Under the pieces are notes generated by a model. That model was not told the origin of the DNA, did no database searches, and saw nothing but the letters and a program-made list of their open reading frames with translations. This document shows positions 6,990-17,400 of a DNA stretch of 46,636 nt, piece after piece. Position 1 is the first letter of the stretch; every line of letters starts with the position of its first letter. The stretch covers positions 1 to 46,636 of the forward strand of contig CAZIFC010000016.1 of the NCBI GenBank assembly GCA_964538355.1. Direction: 5' to 3'. Both the position numbers and the translations under genes were made by a program. This DNA comes from Bilophila sp964538355 (GTDB taxonomy: Bacteria; Desulfobacterota; Desulfovibrionia; Desulfovibrionales; Desulfovibrionaceae).

Positions 6990-9365
6990 ATGCGCTTTTT
7001 TTTCAGCATCAAGGTCAAAATCCTTTGCGTCATCGTTGCCGTCTTTGCCCTACAGATGGTGTATTCGTGTTCCAGCCTGATTGATACATACAAAGAATAC
7101 AGAAGGATGCGTATCAAGGAATGTCTGCTGGCCTTCAATGCCGAATGCCGCATCTTCACGGGCGACATGTTCCTGCTGCAACAGGCTGCGGCCTATTTCG
7201 CGCAGACGATGGAGATGCGCCAGAGCCAGCCTGAAGACGCGCGGGTTGATGTCGCCGTGCCGCTTCAGCGGGTTCTTGAGGATTTTCCTGCGGCACTCGG
7301 CGGCGGGTTGTGGTTCGAGCCGTATCAGGACGACCCGAGGAAGGAGCGCAGCTGCCGCTACCTCTTTTGGAAAGGGGGAAAGCTCCGGCTGGACCCGTCC
7401 TTCGAGACGCTCGGCTACAACTATCCGGAGCAGGAATGGTACAGGCTTATCAAGGAGAGGGCGCACTCCTCAAAAGATGTCGTCTGGAGTCCTCCATATC
7501 GTGATGCGAGCGGAACCCATGCCCTCATGATCACGGTCGGCTGCGGGCTGTTCCGGCATGGCGAGCTGTTCGGAGCCGTGACCATCGACTGGCAGCTTTC
7601 CGATATCTTGCAGCGGATTTCCTCCCTGCCGCCCACGAAAGGAAGCTATGTGCTTTTTGTGGATCTTCTGAACGATGCGGTGCTGGCGCGAAGCGACAAG
7701 CCCGTAGAGGAGGTTCCGGGAACATCGGTCCTTTCCCTGCCGTGGTTTCCGCTGATCGGGGCAGGGCAGACCCGTTTTACATACGACGGGGTGCGCTACC
7801 TTTCCTTCATGTCCACAATGACCAACAATATGGCCCTCATCCTGAACATTCCCGAAGATGAGCTGATGGCCCCGGTACGGAGGCGCATCGTGCTGATGCT
7901 GGCATGGATGGCGGGCTTTTCCCTGCTGTTGTTTGGGGCGACCTATTATTTGCTGCACCGCTTTGTCAGCGCGCCGATGGTTTCCATCGTCAGGCAGGCC
8001 AGACGCATCGGCAGGGGCGATCTGGATTGCCGGGTTACGGTAACGGACAGGGGCGAGCTGGGCGAGGTGGCCGGCGTGCTCAACAGCATGACCGAGGATC
8101 TCAAGAAGCATATCGGGCAGATGCGCCGCATGGTGCAGGAAAAGGAGCGCATTGCGGCGGAGCTGGATGTCGCCACCCACATTCAGGCTTCCATGCTTCC
8201 CTGCCTTTTTCCGCCCTATCCCAACTGTGCGGAGTTCGACCTGTTTGCGGGGATGCGTCCGGCGCGTGAGGTCGGCGGCGATTTTTACGATTTCTTTATG
8301 ATAGACGACAGGCAGCTGGCCTTTATCATCGCGGACGTTTCCGGCAAGGGCGTGCCCGCCGCGCTGTTCATGGTCATTGCCAAGACGCTCTTGAAGAACC
8401 ATCTCCAGAGCGGGCTTTCCCCTGCGGAGGCACTGGAGGCCACCAACGCCCAGTTGTGTGAAAACAATACGATGGACATGTTCGTCACGGTCTGGGTAGG
8501 GGTGTTGTCCAGATACGGCGGGGATGTCCGCTATGCCAACGCCGGACACAACAATCCGCTGTTGTGCCGGTGCGGGGGAGCGTATAAAGAGCTTCAGGGA
8601 CGGCACGGCTTCGTATTGGGCGGCATGGAGGGGATGCGCTACAGGAATGAGGCGTTCCGTATGCAGCCCGGCGACAGAATCCTGCTGTATACCGACGGCG
8701 TGACCGAAACAACCAACGCCGACGGCGTGATGTTCGGGGTTGAGCGGTTGCGGAAACACGCCGGGCAGTTGAAGGAGGCTTCACTCCGCACGGAAGTTTC
8801 CGAGGTGTTCAATGCCGTGGACAGCTTTGCGGGGGACGCTCCGCAGTTCGACGACATCACGCTGCTGGTGCTGGAATATCGCGGAAGCCAACAGGATTCG
8901 GCCGGAACGGGCGGATTCCATGCGGCTTGCCCCGCCCTGCTCGAGCGGTTCGAGGGCCTGCGGACTCGGGTGGAGGGCTTCCTTGCGGCGGAGGGAATCG
9001 GCGGCAAGGCAAAAGGGCATCTGCTGCTGGTTTTCGAGGAAGTCTTTGTGAACATAACGCATTATGCCTACCCCGAGGGGGCTGGCGATGTCTTTGTCGA
9101 TATGGAGATCCGGGAGGAGGGCGCAGCCGGACAGCAGGGGGGCAGGAGCCTTGTCTGCCAGTTCCGGGATCGCGGCATTCCCTTTGATCCGCTGAGGAGC
9201 ATGGAACCGGATGTTTCCCTGCCCGCCGAAGAGCGCGCTATCGGCGGACTGGGGCTGCTCATGATCCGCAAGTTGATGGACAGCGTCGCCTACGCACGGG
9301 AAGGGGATGAAAACGTGCTCGTCCTGACGAAAAAAATTCAACCCTGTCCGCATGATGTGGAATAA
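6990..9365 (+). CDS. Membrane sensor fused to HAMP, SpoIIE-type PP2C phosphatase and HATPase (RsbW-like) domains
   Basis: The protein has 791 residues. TM1 is at about 8-27, followed by an extracytoplasmic sensor region of about 270 residues, TM2 at about 299-319, and HAMP to about 375. The PP2C/SpoIIE phosphatase domain (about 400-625) has metal-site motifs GGDFYDFF, ADVSGKGVPAALFM, ANAGHNNP, YTDGVTETTN and DDITLLVL. The C-terminal HATPase domain has an N box (EEVFVNITHYAYP, near 683) and a GGLGLLMIRKLMD box (near 752), as in anti-sigma kinases of the RsbW/SpoIIAB type. By family knowledge the phosphatase dephosphorylates, and the HATPase phosphorylates, a STAS anti-anti-sigma protein. Such a STAS gene follows 19 bases downstream. 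The start ATG has GAGGAGG upstream. A weak promoter (TTGCAG 6904, GATAAG 6927) may serve it. Confidence 0.9.
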   Translation: MRFFFSIKVKILCVIVAVFALQMVYSCSSLIDTYKEYRRMRIKECLLAFNAECRIFTGDMFLLQQAAAYFAQTMEMRQSQPEDARVDVAVPLQRVLEDFPAALGGGLWFEPYQDDPRKERSCRYLFWKGGKLRLDPSFETLGYNYPEQEWYRLIKERAHSSKDVVWSPPYRDASGTHALMITVGCGLFRHGELFGAVTIDWQLSDILQRISSLPPTKGSYVLFVDLLNDAVLARSDKPVEEVPGTSVLSLPWFPLIGAGQTRFTYDGVRYLSFMSTMTNNMALILNIPEDELMAPVRRRIVLMLAWMAGFSLLLFGATYYLLHRFVSAPMVSIVRQARRIGRGDLDCRVTVTDRGELGEVAGVLNSMTEDLKKHIGQMRRMVQEKERIAAELDVATHIQASMLPCLFPPYPNCAEFDLFAGMRPAREVGGDFYDFFMIDDRQLAFIIADVSGKGVPAALFMVIAKTLLKNHLQSGLSPAEALEATNAQLCENNTMDMFVTVWVGVLSRYGGDVRYANAGHNNPLLCRCGGAYKELQGRHGFVLGGMEGMRYRNEAFRMQPGDRILLYTDGVTETTNADGVMFGVERLRKHAGQLKEASLRTEVSEVFNAVDSFAGDAPQFDDITLLVLEYRGSQQDSAGTGGFHAACPALLERFEGLRTRVEGFLAAEGIGGKAKGHLLLVFEEVFVNITHYAYPEGAGDVFVDMEIREEGAAGQQGGRSLVCQFRDRGIPFDPLRSMEPDVSLPAEERAIGGLGLLMIRKLMDSVAYAREGDENVLVLTKKIQPCPHDVE

Positions 9366-9384
9366 AGAAGGAAGGAGCATTTCT

Positions 9385-9684
9385 ATGGATATTGTAAAAA
9401 CGCAAGAGGGGTTCCAGAGCGTGCTGGCTGTTTCCGGCCGTCTGGATACGGTTACGGCTCCCCAGCTGGAGGCCTGTTGTCAGGAGTGCCTTTCCGAAGG
9501 CGGATCGCTGGTCATGGACTTCAAGAACCTTGTCTATGTGTCCTCGGCGGGGCTGCGCGTGCTGTTGTCCACACACAAGAAGACGCTGGACAAGGGGGGC
9601 CTGATTTTGCGTAACGTCAATGGTGAAATTGCTGAAATTCTTGATATAACAGGCTTCATAGATATCTTGACCATCGAACGCTAG
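9385..9684 (+). CDS. STAS-domain anti-anti-sigma factor
   Basis: This 99-residue single STAS domain (SpoIIAA/RsbV family) starts at MDIVKTQEGF. The conserved phosphorylation region reads YVSSAGLRVLLSTHK, with the acceptor serine expected in SSAG (near residue 54-55). AAGGAG lies seven bases before ATG 9385; an ATG further upstream lies within the end of the preceding gene. It is predicted to be the substrate of both the phosphatase and kinase domains of the preceding protein and to control a sigma factor, anti-sigma factor or effector that is not encoded in this window. Confidence 0.93.
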   Translation: MDIVKTQEGFQSVLAVSGRLDTVTAPQLEACCQECLSEGGSLVMDFKNLVYVSSAGLRVLLSTHKKTLDKGGLILRNVNGEIAEILDITGFIDILTIER

Positions 9685-9836
9685 GCCCTGCCCGCGCTGC
9701 CGCCCGCGCTTTGGAACGGGGTGAAGGGAAAAGAGCGGGGCCACGTCCCCGAGCCTTTTCCAGCGCGGCTGGACGCTTGAGAGGGCAGCGGGCGTATCCG
9801 TGGTGTTCTGGCCCGCACCGCAGGAGAGCGGTACAG

Positions 9837-9876
9837 AAAAGGCAAGGGTTCCCGAAGACATCCGGGAACCCTTGCC
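9837..9876 (-). terminator. intrinsic terminator of typA
   Basis: A perfect 14-bp stem (9841-9854 with 9863-9876, GGCAAGGGTTCCCG) encloses an 8-base loop. Read on the minus strand it is followed by TTTTCT, 27 bases beyond the typA stop. On the plus strand a weaker GTTATCTTT follows, so it may also end the STAS transcript from the other side. Confidence 0.8.
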
Positions 9877-9902
9877 GTTATCTTTGGCGCAGCGGCACGG
9901 CC

Positions 9903-11753
9903 TTATTTGCCGGGCGAGGCCGCCTTTTTCTTGCCGGAAGCCTGATACCGCTTCAGGGCGTTGAGTTCGGCCTTGCGCAGGCGGATGGAGTGGGGCGTCA
10001 CTTCAACGAGTTCGTCTTCGCGGACAAAGTGGAGGGCGTGCTCCAGCGTCATGGGACGGACAGGCGTCAGGGTGACGGCTTCGTCCTTGCCCGAGGCGCG
10101 CATGTTGGTGAGCTTCTTTTCCTTGGTCGGGTTCACGTCGATGTCGTTGTCGCGGTTGTGCTCGCCAACGATCATTCCTTCGTAGACGGGATCGCCGGGG
10201 ACGACGAAAAGCTGTCCGCGCGGCTCAAGGTTGAAGAGGGCGTAGGCTACGGCATTGCCGGCGCGGTCGGAGACGATGGAGCCGGAGAAGCGGCTCGGGA
10301 AGTCACCGCGGTGGGGTTCGTAGCCGGCGAGCAGGGAATTCATGATGCCCGTGCCCTTGGTGTCGGTGAGAAATTCGTCGCGATAGCCGATCAGGCCGCG
10401 GGAAGGTACGGAGAACTCCAGACGGACGCGGCCCGTGCCGTTGTTGACGCAGTTGACCATGCGGCCCTTGCGCTGGGACATCTTGTCGGTCACGACGCCC
10501 ATGAAGTTTTCATCGCAGTCCACATAGAGCTGCTCGATGGGTTCGAGAAGCTGGCCGTTTTCGTCGCGCTTGAAGATGACCTCGGGGCGGCCCACGCACA
10601 GCTCAAAGTCTTCGCGGCGCATGGTTTCGATGAGGATCGCCATCTGGAATTCGCCGCGGCCCTTGACGATGAAGCTGTCCTTTTCCTCAGGCTCTTCAAT
10701 CTTGATGGCGACGTTCAGCAGGGCTTCCTTCAGCAGGCGGTCGCGGATCTTGCGGGACTGGACGTTCTTGCCTTCGCGTCCGGCGAGGGGCGAGGTGTTG
10801 ATGGTGAAGCGCATGGCAACGGTCGGCTCGTCCACGCGCAGGCGCGGCAGCACGCGGATGTCTTCCTTCGTGCAGATGGTGTCGCCGATGGCGAAGTCTT
10901 CCAGACCGGCGATGATCACGATGTCGCCGGGCATGGCTTCCTTGATGTCCACCAGACGCAGCCCCTCGTAGGCCTGAAGGCGGGTCACGCGCAGGGGAAC
11001 GGGGGTTCCCGATTCGTTGACGCAGACCAGAGAGTCGTTGGAGTGCACCTGTCCGTGCAGGCTGCGGCCCACGGCAAGGCGGCCGAGGTATTCGGAGTAG
11101 TCAAGGTCGGAAACCAGCATCTGGAACGGCTCGTTGGCGTCATAGGCCGGGCCGGGGACAACCTTGAGGATGGTTTCAAACAGCGGGGAAAGATCCACGC
11201 GGGGATCGTCGAGCTGGCGCATGGCGACGGCATCGCGCCCGATGGCGTAGAGCACGGGAAATTCGAGCTGTTCTTCGCTGGCGTCGAGATCGATGAACAG
11301 GTCGTACACTTCGTTGAGCACTTCCTGGGCGCGGGCATCCTTACGGTCGATCTTGTTGACGACGACAATGAGCTTCAGGCCGCGTTCCAGAGCCTTGCGG
11401 AGTACGAAACGGGTCTGGGGAAGGGGACCTTCCGCCGCGTCGACGAGCAGGATCGCGCCGTCTGCCATGGACAGGGCACGTTCCACCTCACCGCCGAAGT
11501 CGGCGTGGCCGGGAGTGTCGATGATGTTGATCTTGACGTCGTTCCAGCTGACGGCGCAGTTCTTGGCGGCAATGGTAATGCCGCGTTCCCGTTCCAGATC
11601 CATGCTGTCCATGATGCGATCGTCGACCTGCTGGTCACTTCGGAAAATGCCGCTCTGGCGGAAAAGGGCGTCCACAAGCGTGGTCTTGCCGTGGTCAACG
11701 TGGGCGATGATGGCGATATTGCGAAGTTTTTCGTTACGGGTGAGATCTTTCAA
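9903..11753 (-). CDS. typA: Ribosome-associated translational GTPase TypA/BipA
   Basis: The protein has about 616 residues. G1 is AHVDHGKTT near residue 17, followed by RERGITI (G2), DTPGHADFGGE (G3), NKIDR (G4), EF-Tu-like and EF-G C-terminal domains, and the BipA-specific Arg/Lys-rich tail. It binds the ribosome and aids large-subunit assembly and growth under stress or cold. The frame is open far upstream, but homology begins at KDLTRNEKLRNIAIIAHV. The only start there is TTG 11753, with GAGG eight bases ahead; no ATG fits within 25 codons. A five-codon ATG...TGA frame (11767-11750) overlaps this TTG. The next upstream gene is divergent. Confidence 0.94.
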   Translation of the reverse strand: MKDLTRNEKLRNIAIIAHVDHGKTTLVDALFRQSGIFRSDQQVDDRIMDSMDLERERGITIAAKNCAVSWNDVKINIIDTPGHADFGGEVERALSMADGAILLVDAAEGPLPQTRFVLRKALERGLKLIVVVNKIDRKDARAQEVLNEVYDLFIDLDASEEQLEFPVLYAIGRDAVAMRQLDDPRVDLSPLFETILKVVPGPAYDANEPFQMLVSDLDYSEYLGRLAVGRSLHGQVHSNDSLVCVNESGTPVPLRVTRLQAYEGLRLVDIKEAMPGDIVIIAGLEDFAIGDTICTKEDIRVLPRLRVDEPTVAMRFTINTSPLAGREGKNVQSRKIRDRLLKEALLNVAIKIEEPEEKDSFIVKGRGEFQMAILIETMRREDFELCVGRPEVIFKRDENGQLLEPIEQLYVDCDENFMGVVTDKMSQRKGRMVNCVNNGTGRVRLEFSVPSRGLIGYRDEFLTDTKGTGIMNSLLAGYEPHRGDFPSRFSGSIVSDRAGNAVAYALFNLEPRGQLFVVPGDPVYEGMIVGEHNRDNDIDVNPTKEKKLTNMRASGKDEAVTLTPVRPMTLEHALHFVREDELVEVTPHSIRLRKAELNALKRYQASGKKKAASPGK

Positions 11754-11979
11754 GAAGGTTTCCTCATGGATATAGGCCGGACGAGACGGGGCAGGCCGGA
11801 AAAAAGGACTGGTCAATGTTGACGTAGTCTGCATCTGTACACCGTTTGGGAGGGCTTCGCAAGCCGTCGCAAAGACACCAGCCCCGGGGAAAATCCTGTT
11901 CATGGCCCTGTACGGCGGGGCAAAAACGGGATAGACACGGGCCTCGCGCGGCGCAAAGGCCCGCCAAGGGGAGGATGGC

Positions 11980-12441
11980 ATGAACATGGAAATTGAGCGA
12001 AAATTTCTTGTCAGGAGCCGGGGCTGGCGCGGGCTTGTCCCCGGAGTGCGGTTTCGGCAGGGGTATTTGCAGACCAGCCCAAGCACGGTTCGGGTGCGTA
12101 CCGAGGGCGAACGCGGCGTGCTGACCATCAAGGGGCGGACGCGGGGATTTTCCCGCGAGGAATTTGAATACGAGATTCCCCGCGAGGATGCTGACCGGAT
12201 GCTGGACACGCTGGCGCAGGGGGCACTTATCGAAAAAATCCGCTACCGGATTCCCTGCGGCGGGTTTGTCTGGGAAGTCGATGAATTTTTCGGAGACAAT
12301 GCCGGGCTTGTCGTGGCGGAGATCGAGCTTGCCGACGAGGGGCAGAGCTTCGATCTTCCCGAGTGGGTAGGGGAGGAAGTCACGGGCGATCGCCGCTACT
12401 CCAACTCGTCGCTGTCCACGCATCCGTATTGTGAGTGGTAG
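11980..12441 (+). CDS. CYTH-domain protein (probable inorganic triphosphatase)
   Basis: This 153-residue single CYTH domain has the family ExExK signature near the N-terminus (MEIERKF), basic strands RVRTEGERGVLTIKGRT, and alternating acidic strands EEFEYEI, WEVDEFFGDN and VVAEIEL that line the tunnel. Family members hydrolyse inorganic triphosphate or thiamine triphosphate, and a few are class IV adenylate cyclases. The short stand-alone form in bacteria is usually a tripolyphosphatase. The start has GGGGAGG upstream. It is divergent from typA and convergent with the regulator gene downstream, so probably monocistronic. Confidence 0.88.
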   Translation: MNMEIERKFLVRSRGWRGLVPGVRFRQGYLQTSPSTVRVRTEGERGVLTIKGRTRGFSREEFEYEIPREDADRMLDTLAQGALIEKIRYRIPCGGFVWEVDEFFGDNAGLVVAEIELADEGQSFDLPEWVGEEVTGDRRYSNSSLSTHPYCEW

Positions 12442-12540
12442 GGGACAGGCGAGTCAGCCCCGGCGGGCACGCGTCCCCCGCCCGCACTCCCCGCTCGATG
12501 GAGGGCGCGGACGGGGTTCGGCGTTCCAGCAAAAACGTCC

Positions 12541-14415
12541 TTATCCGCGCGGTGCCTGCCTGGCTTCCTCGTCCTCCAGATCGAACTGCTTGATCTTGCG
12601 GAACAGGGTGCGGCGGTCGATGCCGAGGATTTCCGCCGTTTCCGTCCGTTTCCAGTCGTTGCGGCGCAGGATGTCGAGCAGGTAGTCCCGTTCGAAGCGA
12701 TCCAGAGCGGAAGCCAGCGGCTCCTGCGGCAGGGGCTGGCGATGCTCGGCCTCCCCGGAAGCGGGAAGCGATGCCGGAGGCTTTCCCGAACCGACCTGCA
12801 AGGTACCGAGCTGCACCTTGCCGAGGGTCAGGTAGCGGTACAGGGTGTTGTGCAGTTCACGGATGTTGCCCGGCCAGTCATACTGCATGAACGCCTGCAT
12901 GACCTCGCCGTTGATGGGCGGCAGATCCCCGACGCGCGGGTAGGCGTTGCGGAAGTATTCGATGAGCAGAGGGATGTCGTCCTTGCGCTGGCGCAGGGGC
13001 GGCAGATGGATCGGGATGACGTGGATGCGGTAAAAGAAGTCCTCGCGCATCAGGCCCGCGGCTACGCGTTCGGCAAGGTTGCGGTTGGTGGCGGCGATGA
13101 TGCGGAAATCCGGCTTGTGCAGTTCGGAGCCGCCCACCGGGGTGAACCCTTGCCCCTCGATGGCCCGAAGGAGCTTGGTCTGGGCGGACAGGCTCAGTTC
13201 CCCCAGTTCGTCGAGAAACAGCGTGCCGCCGTCGGCGCGGTCGAGGCACCCCTTGCGGTCGGCGAGGGCACCGGTGAACGCGCCCTTCTTGTAGCCGAAA
13301 AATTCGCTTTCAAAGAGATTTTCGGGGATGGCCCCGCAGTTGACGGCAATGAAGGGCTTGTCGCATCGCGCGCTGCACTCGTGCACGGCGCGGGCCGCCA
13401 GCTCCTTGCCCGTGCCCGATTCCCCGAAAACGACCACGCAGTCCTCCGTGGCTCCGGCCCGGGCGATCAGCTCAAACACTTCCCGCATGGGCGGCGAGTC
13501 GCCCACAATGTTGTTGAAGCAGCGGGCCTTGAGGCGTTCGCGCAGCTCCCGGTTTTCCTTCTGGATGCCCAGCTCCTTTTTCTGCTTTTCGGTGATGTCG
13601 TTGACCAGTCCCTCGATGGCGACAAGCTGTCCCGAAGCGTTGAATGCGCCCGAGGACTGCTCCCAGACCCATTTCTCCTCGCCCCATGCCGTGATGATGC
13701 GGTAGACCAGCTCCCAGCGGCGGCGATCCCGAAGCGCGGCGGCGATGGTGGAGCGGATGTTTTCGCGGTCGTCCTCATGCGCGATGTCCAGCAGCCCGAG
13801 GCGTTCCGCCCCCATGAACCGTTCCGGCGTGTACCCCGTCAGGCCGAGAACGCCATCGCTGACGAAGCTGACGGCCCGGCGTTCATCGGGAACCCCGGCG
13901 GTGACGTTTTCCCGGTAGGCCAGCCCCGGCAGGTTGTCGAGCAGGGCCAGCATCTGGCGGCGTTGTTCGTTCAGCTCCTTGCCTATTTCGGCGTTGTGGC
14001 GTTTGAGCTGTTCGCGCATCTGCTTGTTCATGATGTGGGTACGGACGCGCGCCAGCACCTCGGCATCGTGAAAAGGCTTTGTGATGTAGTCGACGCCCCC
14101 GACCTCAAAGCCCCGCGTCTTCTGGCTCGGATCATCCACATAGGAAATGAAGACAACCGGGATATCGCAGAGCCGAGGCTCCTTCTTGATGTTCCGGCAG
14201 ACCTCGTAGCCGTCCATGTCCGGCATCATGACATCGAGCAGAACCAGATCGGGTATCTGCTTGCTCATGTATTCCAGGGCCTTCGTGCCGCTTTTGGCGA
14301 CGCCAAGCCTGTATTCCTGATTCAGCTTGCTGACGAGGATACGCAGGTTGGTGGGGTCGTCGTCCACGACGAGGACAAGCGGTTTGTTCTGTTCCGTTTC
14401 CATTGGCGACTCCAT
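12541..14415 (-). CDS. Response regulator with PAS, sigma-54 activator (AAA+) and Fis-type DNA-binding domains
   Basis: The protein has about 624 residues. The receiver domain at about 13-130 has the acidic pair DDD at 18-20, phospho-acceptor Asp61 in LVLLDVMMP and Lys in YITKPF. A coiled linker leads to a PAS domain at about 170-280. The AAA+ domain has Walker A GESGTGKE (near 333), the sigma-54 contact loop GAFTGA (near 383) and Walker B GGTLFLDELGEL. A Fis-type helix-turn-helix (TETAEILGIDRRTLFRKIK) lies at the C-terminus. It should activate RNA polymerase-sigma-54 promoters when phosphorylated. Its start overlaps the stop of the hybrid kinase gene (TGATG), so the two form a two-gene operon and likely a cognate pair. 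A second in-frame ATG at 14403 with GGAG ahead is an equally good start. Confidence 0.95.
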   Translation of the reverse strand: MESPMETEQNKPLVLVVDDDPTNLRILVSKLNQEYRLGVAKSGTKALEYMSKQIPDLVLLDVMMPDMDGYEVCRNIKKEPRLCDIPVVFISYVDDPSQKTRGFEVGGVDYITKPFHDAEVLARVRTHIMNKQMREQLKRHNAEIGKELNEQRRQMLALLDNLPGLAYRENVTAGVPDERRAVSFVSDGVLGLTGYTPERFMGAERLGLLDIAHEDDRENIRSTIAAALRDRRRWELVYRIITAWGEEKWVWEQSSGAFNASGQLVAIEGLVNDITEKQKKELGIQKENRELRERLKARCFNNIVGDSPPMREVFELIARAGATEDCVVVFGESGTGKELAARAVHECSARCDKPFIAVNCGAIPENLFESEFFGYKKGAFTGALADRKGCLDRADGGTLFLDELGELSLSAQTKLLRAIEGQGFTPVGGSELHKPDFRIIAATNRNLAERVAAGLMREDFFYRIHVIPIHLPPLRQRKDDIPLLIEYFRNAYPRVGDLPPINGEVMQAFMQYDWPGNIRELHNTLYRYLTLGKVQLGTLQVGSGKPPASLPASGEAEHRQPLPQEPLASALDRFERDYLLDILRRNDWKRTETAEILGIDRRTLFRKIKQFDLEDEEARQAPRG

Positions 14416-17400
14416 CACTTCGTATCCGGGGGAAGCAGGGCAAGGGCCTCGTCATAGTCATAAAAATCAATGGCATGTTGCAGCTGGTTCATGAGCGCGG
14501 GCGGCAGGAACTCCGCCAGCGGCGTCAGGGCATCGGCGATCCGTTCGGGGTCTGCGAGAGCCAGCATGTCCCGCAGGTGATGCACCTGCGTCATTTGCTC
14601 TTCGGAGAGGGTTTCCGTCTGGAGCTTTTGGGCCTGCCCTTCGTGGCATGGAGCCGTCACCGGCAGCTCCAGCGAGGCCTGCACGGTGGAGAAGGCCCTT
14701 TCCAGCGTTTCCAGCAGCGGAGCAAAGGTGTTCGCCATGTCCGTTCGGCTGACGGTAGCGTTGCCCGACTGCCTGATGAACTGCCGGAGACCCAGCTCCA
14801 GCGCGTGGGCGTCCTGCTGCACCGCAACCGCACCCACGTTGGCGGAAGCCCCTTTCAGGTTATGCGCTTCCCGGATAAGCCATTCCCATGCGGGATGGCA
14901 TGCCGCTTGTTCCGGGAGGGAGGGGTCCAGATACAGCCCCTTACGCAGGGCGGGGAGGGCCTCCGCGGTGTTTCTGACGTAGCCACGCAGAATTTTTTGA
15001 TAGGTTTCCGGGGAAACGTTGAGGCGTTCGATGGCGTTTGCGTCGAGGCAGGGCGGCAGGGAGTTGCCGCATGTGGCGATTGCGGCCTCTGGGGGAGCGG
15101 AGGCCGCCTGAACGGGCTTTCGGGGAATGATCTTGTTGGGGAGCAAGGCCCGGAGCGTGCCGAACAGGGCCGCCCGGCTGAGCGGCTTGGAGAGGTAGCG
15201 AGCGATGCCGGCGGACAGGGCGCGCATCTTGTCCTCGTGCATGGCGTGGGCCGTGATGGCGACGATGGGAAGCCCTTCCAGCTCCGGCATGGTACGGATA
15301 ATCCGGGTGGCCTCGTAGCCGTCCATGACCGGCATCTGTACGTCCATCAGCACAAGATCGAAATGCTCCCCGCGCTGTGCCCCGACCCTGAGGGCATCAA
15401 GAGCCTGTTTGCCGTTGCTGACAACGGTCAGGCTGACCCCGGTGTCCTCGAACAGGGCCTCCATGATTTCCTGGTTCGTGGGGTTGTCCTCGGCTACCAG
15501 AATACGCACGTCGTGGAACAGCGGGGCTTCCATCGGCGTGGGCAGGGCGTGGAGCCGCCCCGAATAGGCCACGAGGCAAGGCTCGTTGAGCGAGACGATG
15601 GACTCGTGCAGGCCCCGCAGGGTGACGAGGGAAAGGATGGCGACCTGCCCGTCCTGCTGGGCGTCTTCGCGGTGGGATTCCGACAGGATCTGCTCCCCGG
15701 CGTGCTCGTCCATGAGGATGGCGGGGATGGTATGCCCGAAGGCCGTGCGGAGCGCACGGAGGGCGTACAGGGTGTTCGGTTCTGCCAGCTTGCGGTCAAG
15801 GAAGAGCAGATCCGGCTGTTTTTGCGGCAGTTCCCTGCCTTTCTGGACAGCCTCGTCCACTGTGGAGGCCGTTACCGCGTCGATGCCGAGGGCGGCGAAG
15901 TGGCGGCGGAGGATCTCGGTCTGGAGGGGTGACGCGCTGAGGACCAGAACATGGACGGGGTGCTCCGGCGGCGGAGGGAGCTGGGCGGCAGGCCCCGCGT
16001 TGGGCTGCGTGCACAGCGGCACGGAAAAGGCGAAGGTGCTGCCCACGTTGGGTTCGGATTCCACCCAGATCTCCCCGTCCATCATTTCGACAAGCTGGCG
16101 GCAGATGCACAGCCCGAGGCCCGTGCCGCCGTGCCGCCGCGTTGTGGAGGCGTCCACCTGCCGGAAGGGCTGGAAGAGCTGATCGAGCGACTCGGGGGCG
16201 ATGCCCACCCCGGTGTCGCGCACGAAGCAGATGATCCGCACGCGCTGCTGATCTGGTTCGGAAGGCAAGGGTTCGGCGTGCGCCTGTTTCAGGGTCACGC
16301 AGATCTGCCCGCCGGGTCCGGTAAACTTGACCGCGTTGGTCACGAGATTCATGATGATCTGCTGGAGCCGCCCGGCATCGCCGATCAGCGCAAGCTGCAT
16401 GTGCGGGTCCATGTCCACGATAAGCTCGATGCCGCCCGCCTGCGCGTTGTGCATGGCGACGGTGCAGACGTGATGCACAACGTCGTCCAGCATGAACGGA
16501 GCCTGCTCCAGTTCGAGGTGCCCGGCTTCGATCTTGGACACGTCCAGAAGATCGTTGATGATTTCAAGCAAGGCCCGGGACGACTGGAGGATGGCCCTCA
16601 GATAGCGGTGGGGCGGCGTCTTTTCCTTGAGCAGGGCAAGCTCGGCAAAGGCCATGATGCCGTGCAGCGGCGTGCGGATTTCGTGGCTGATGTTGGCAAG
16701 GAACTGGCTTTTGGCCGTGGTCGCGGCGTCGGCGGCTTCCTTGGCGAGCTGAAGCTCGGCGTTGATGGTCTGGAGATCCCGGGTGCGTTCGTTGACCCGG
16801 TGCTCCAGCTCAAGGTTGGACTGCTCCAGCATGGCCCGGCTTTCCCGCAGCTCCTTTTCCGCGCGGTCGTATTTGATCAGTTCCTGATTGAGCTGTTCCG
16901 TCCGGCGGGAAACCTGCCGCTTGAGGGAGAAGTTCCAGTACAGCACGAAGGCGAAGACCGTGAACAGCACTTCCGCCGCAAAGAGCATCATCCAGAGAGT
17001 CTGCTTGGAAAAGGTTTTCTTTTCGTAGGGCTGGAGCCATTTTTGGGCAATGATGCGGCGTTCTTCCGGGGTGATCTGCTCCAGGGCCTTGGTGATGATG
17101 GAGTGCAGTTCCGGCCAGTCCTTGCGGATGCCGAAGGCGTGCCCGTACGGAGCGTCGATGACTCCGGCCACCCGGAGGTTGCGGATGCCGCTGTTGCTTA
17201 TTTTTTCAGTAATGTTGAACTGGTAGTCGATCATGGCGTCGACTTCGCCAAAGGCGACCTTCTGAAGCCCCTCAAGCGTGTTCTTGACCACGACGGGGAT
17301 GATTTCCGGATGCTGTTCAAGCAGGAAATCGTGCCATGAATAGCGGTTGACGACCGCCACATGCTTTCCGGCAAGCCCCTTGATGTTGTCTATGTCCGCC

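Noticed and set aside
9711..11822. Open frame of about 700 codons on the plus strand
   Set aside because: It is opposite typA, with no recognisable protein features, and starts inside the terminator region.
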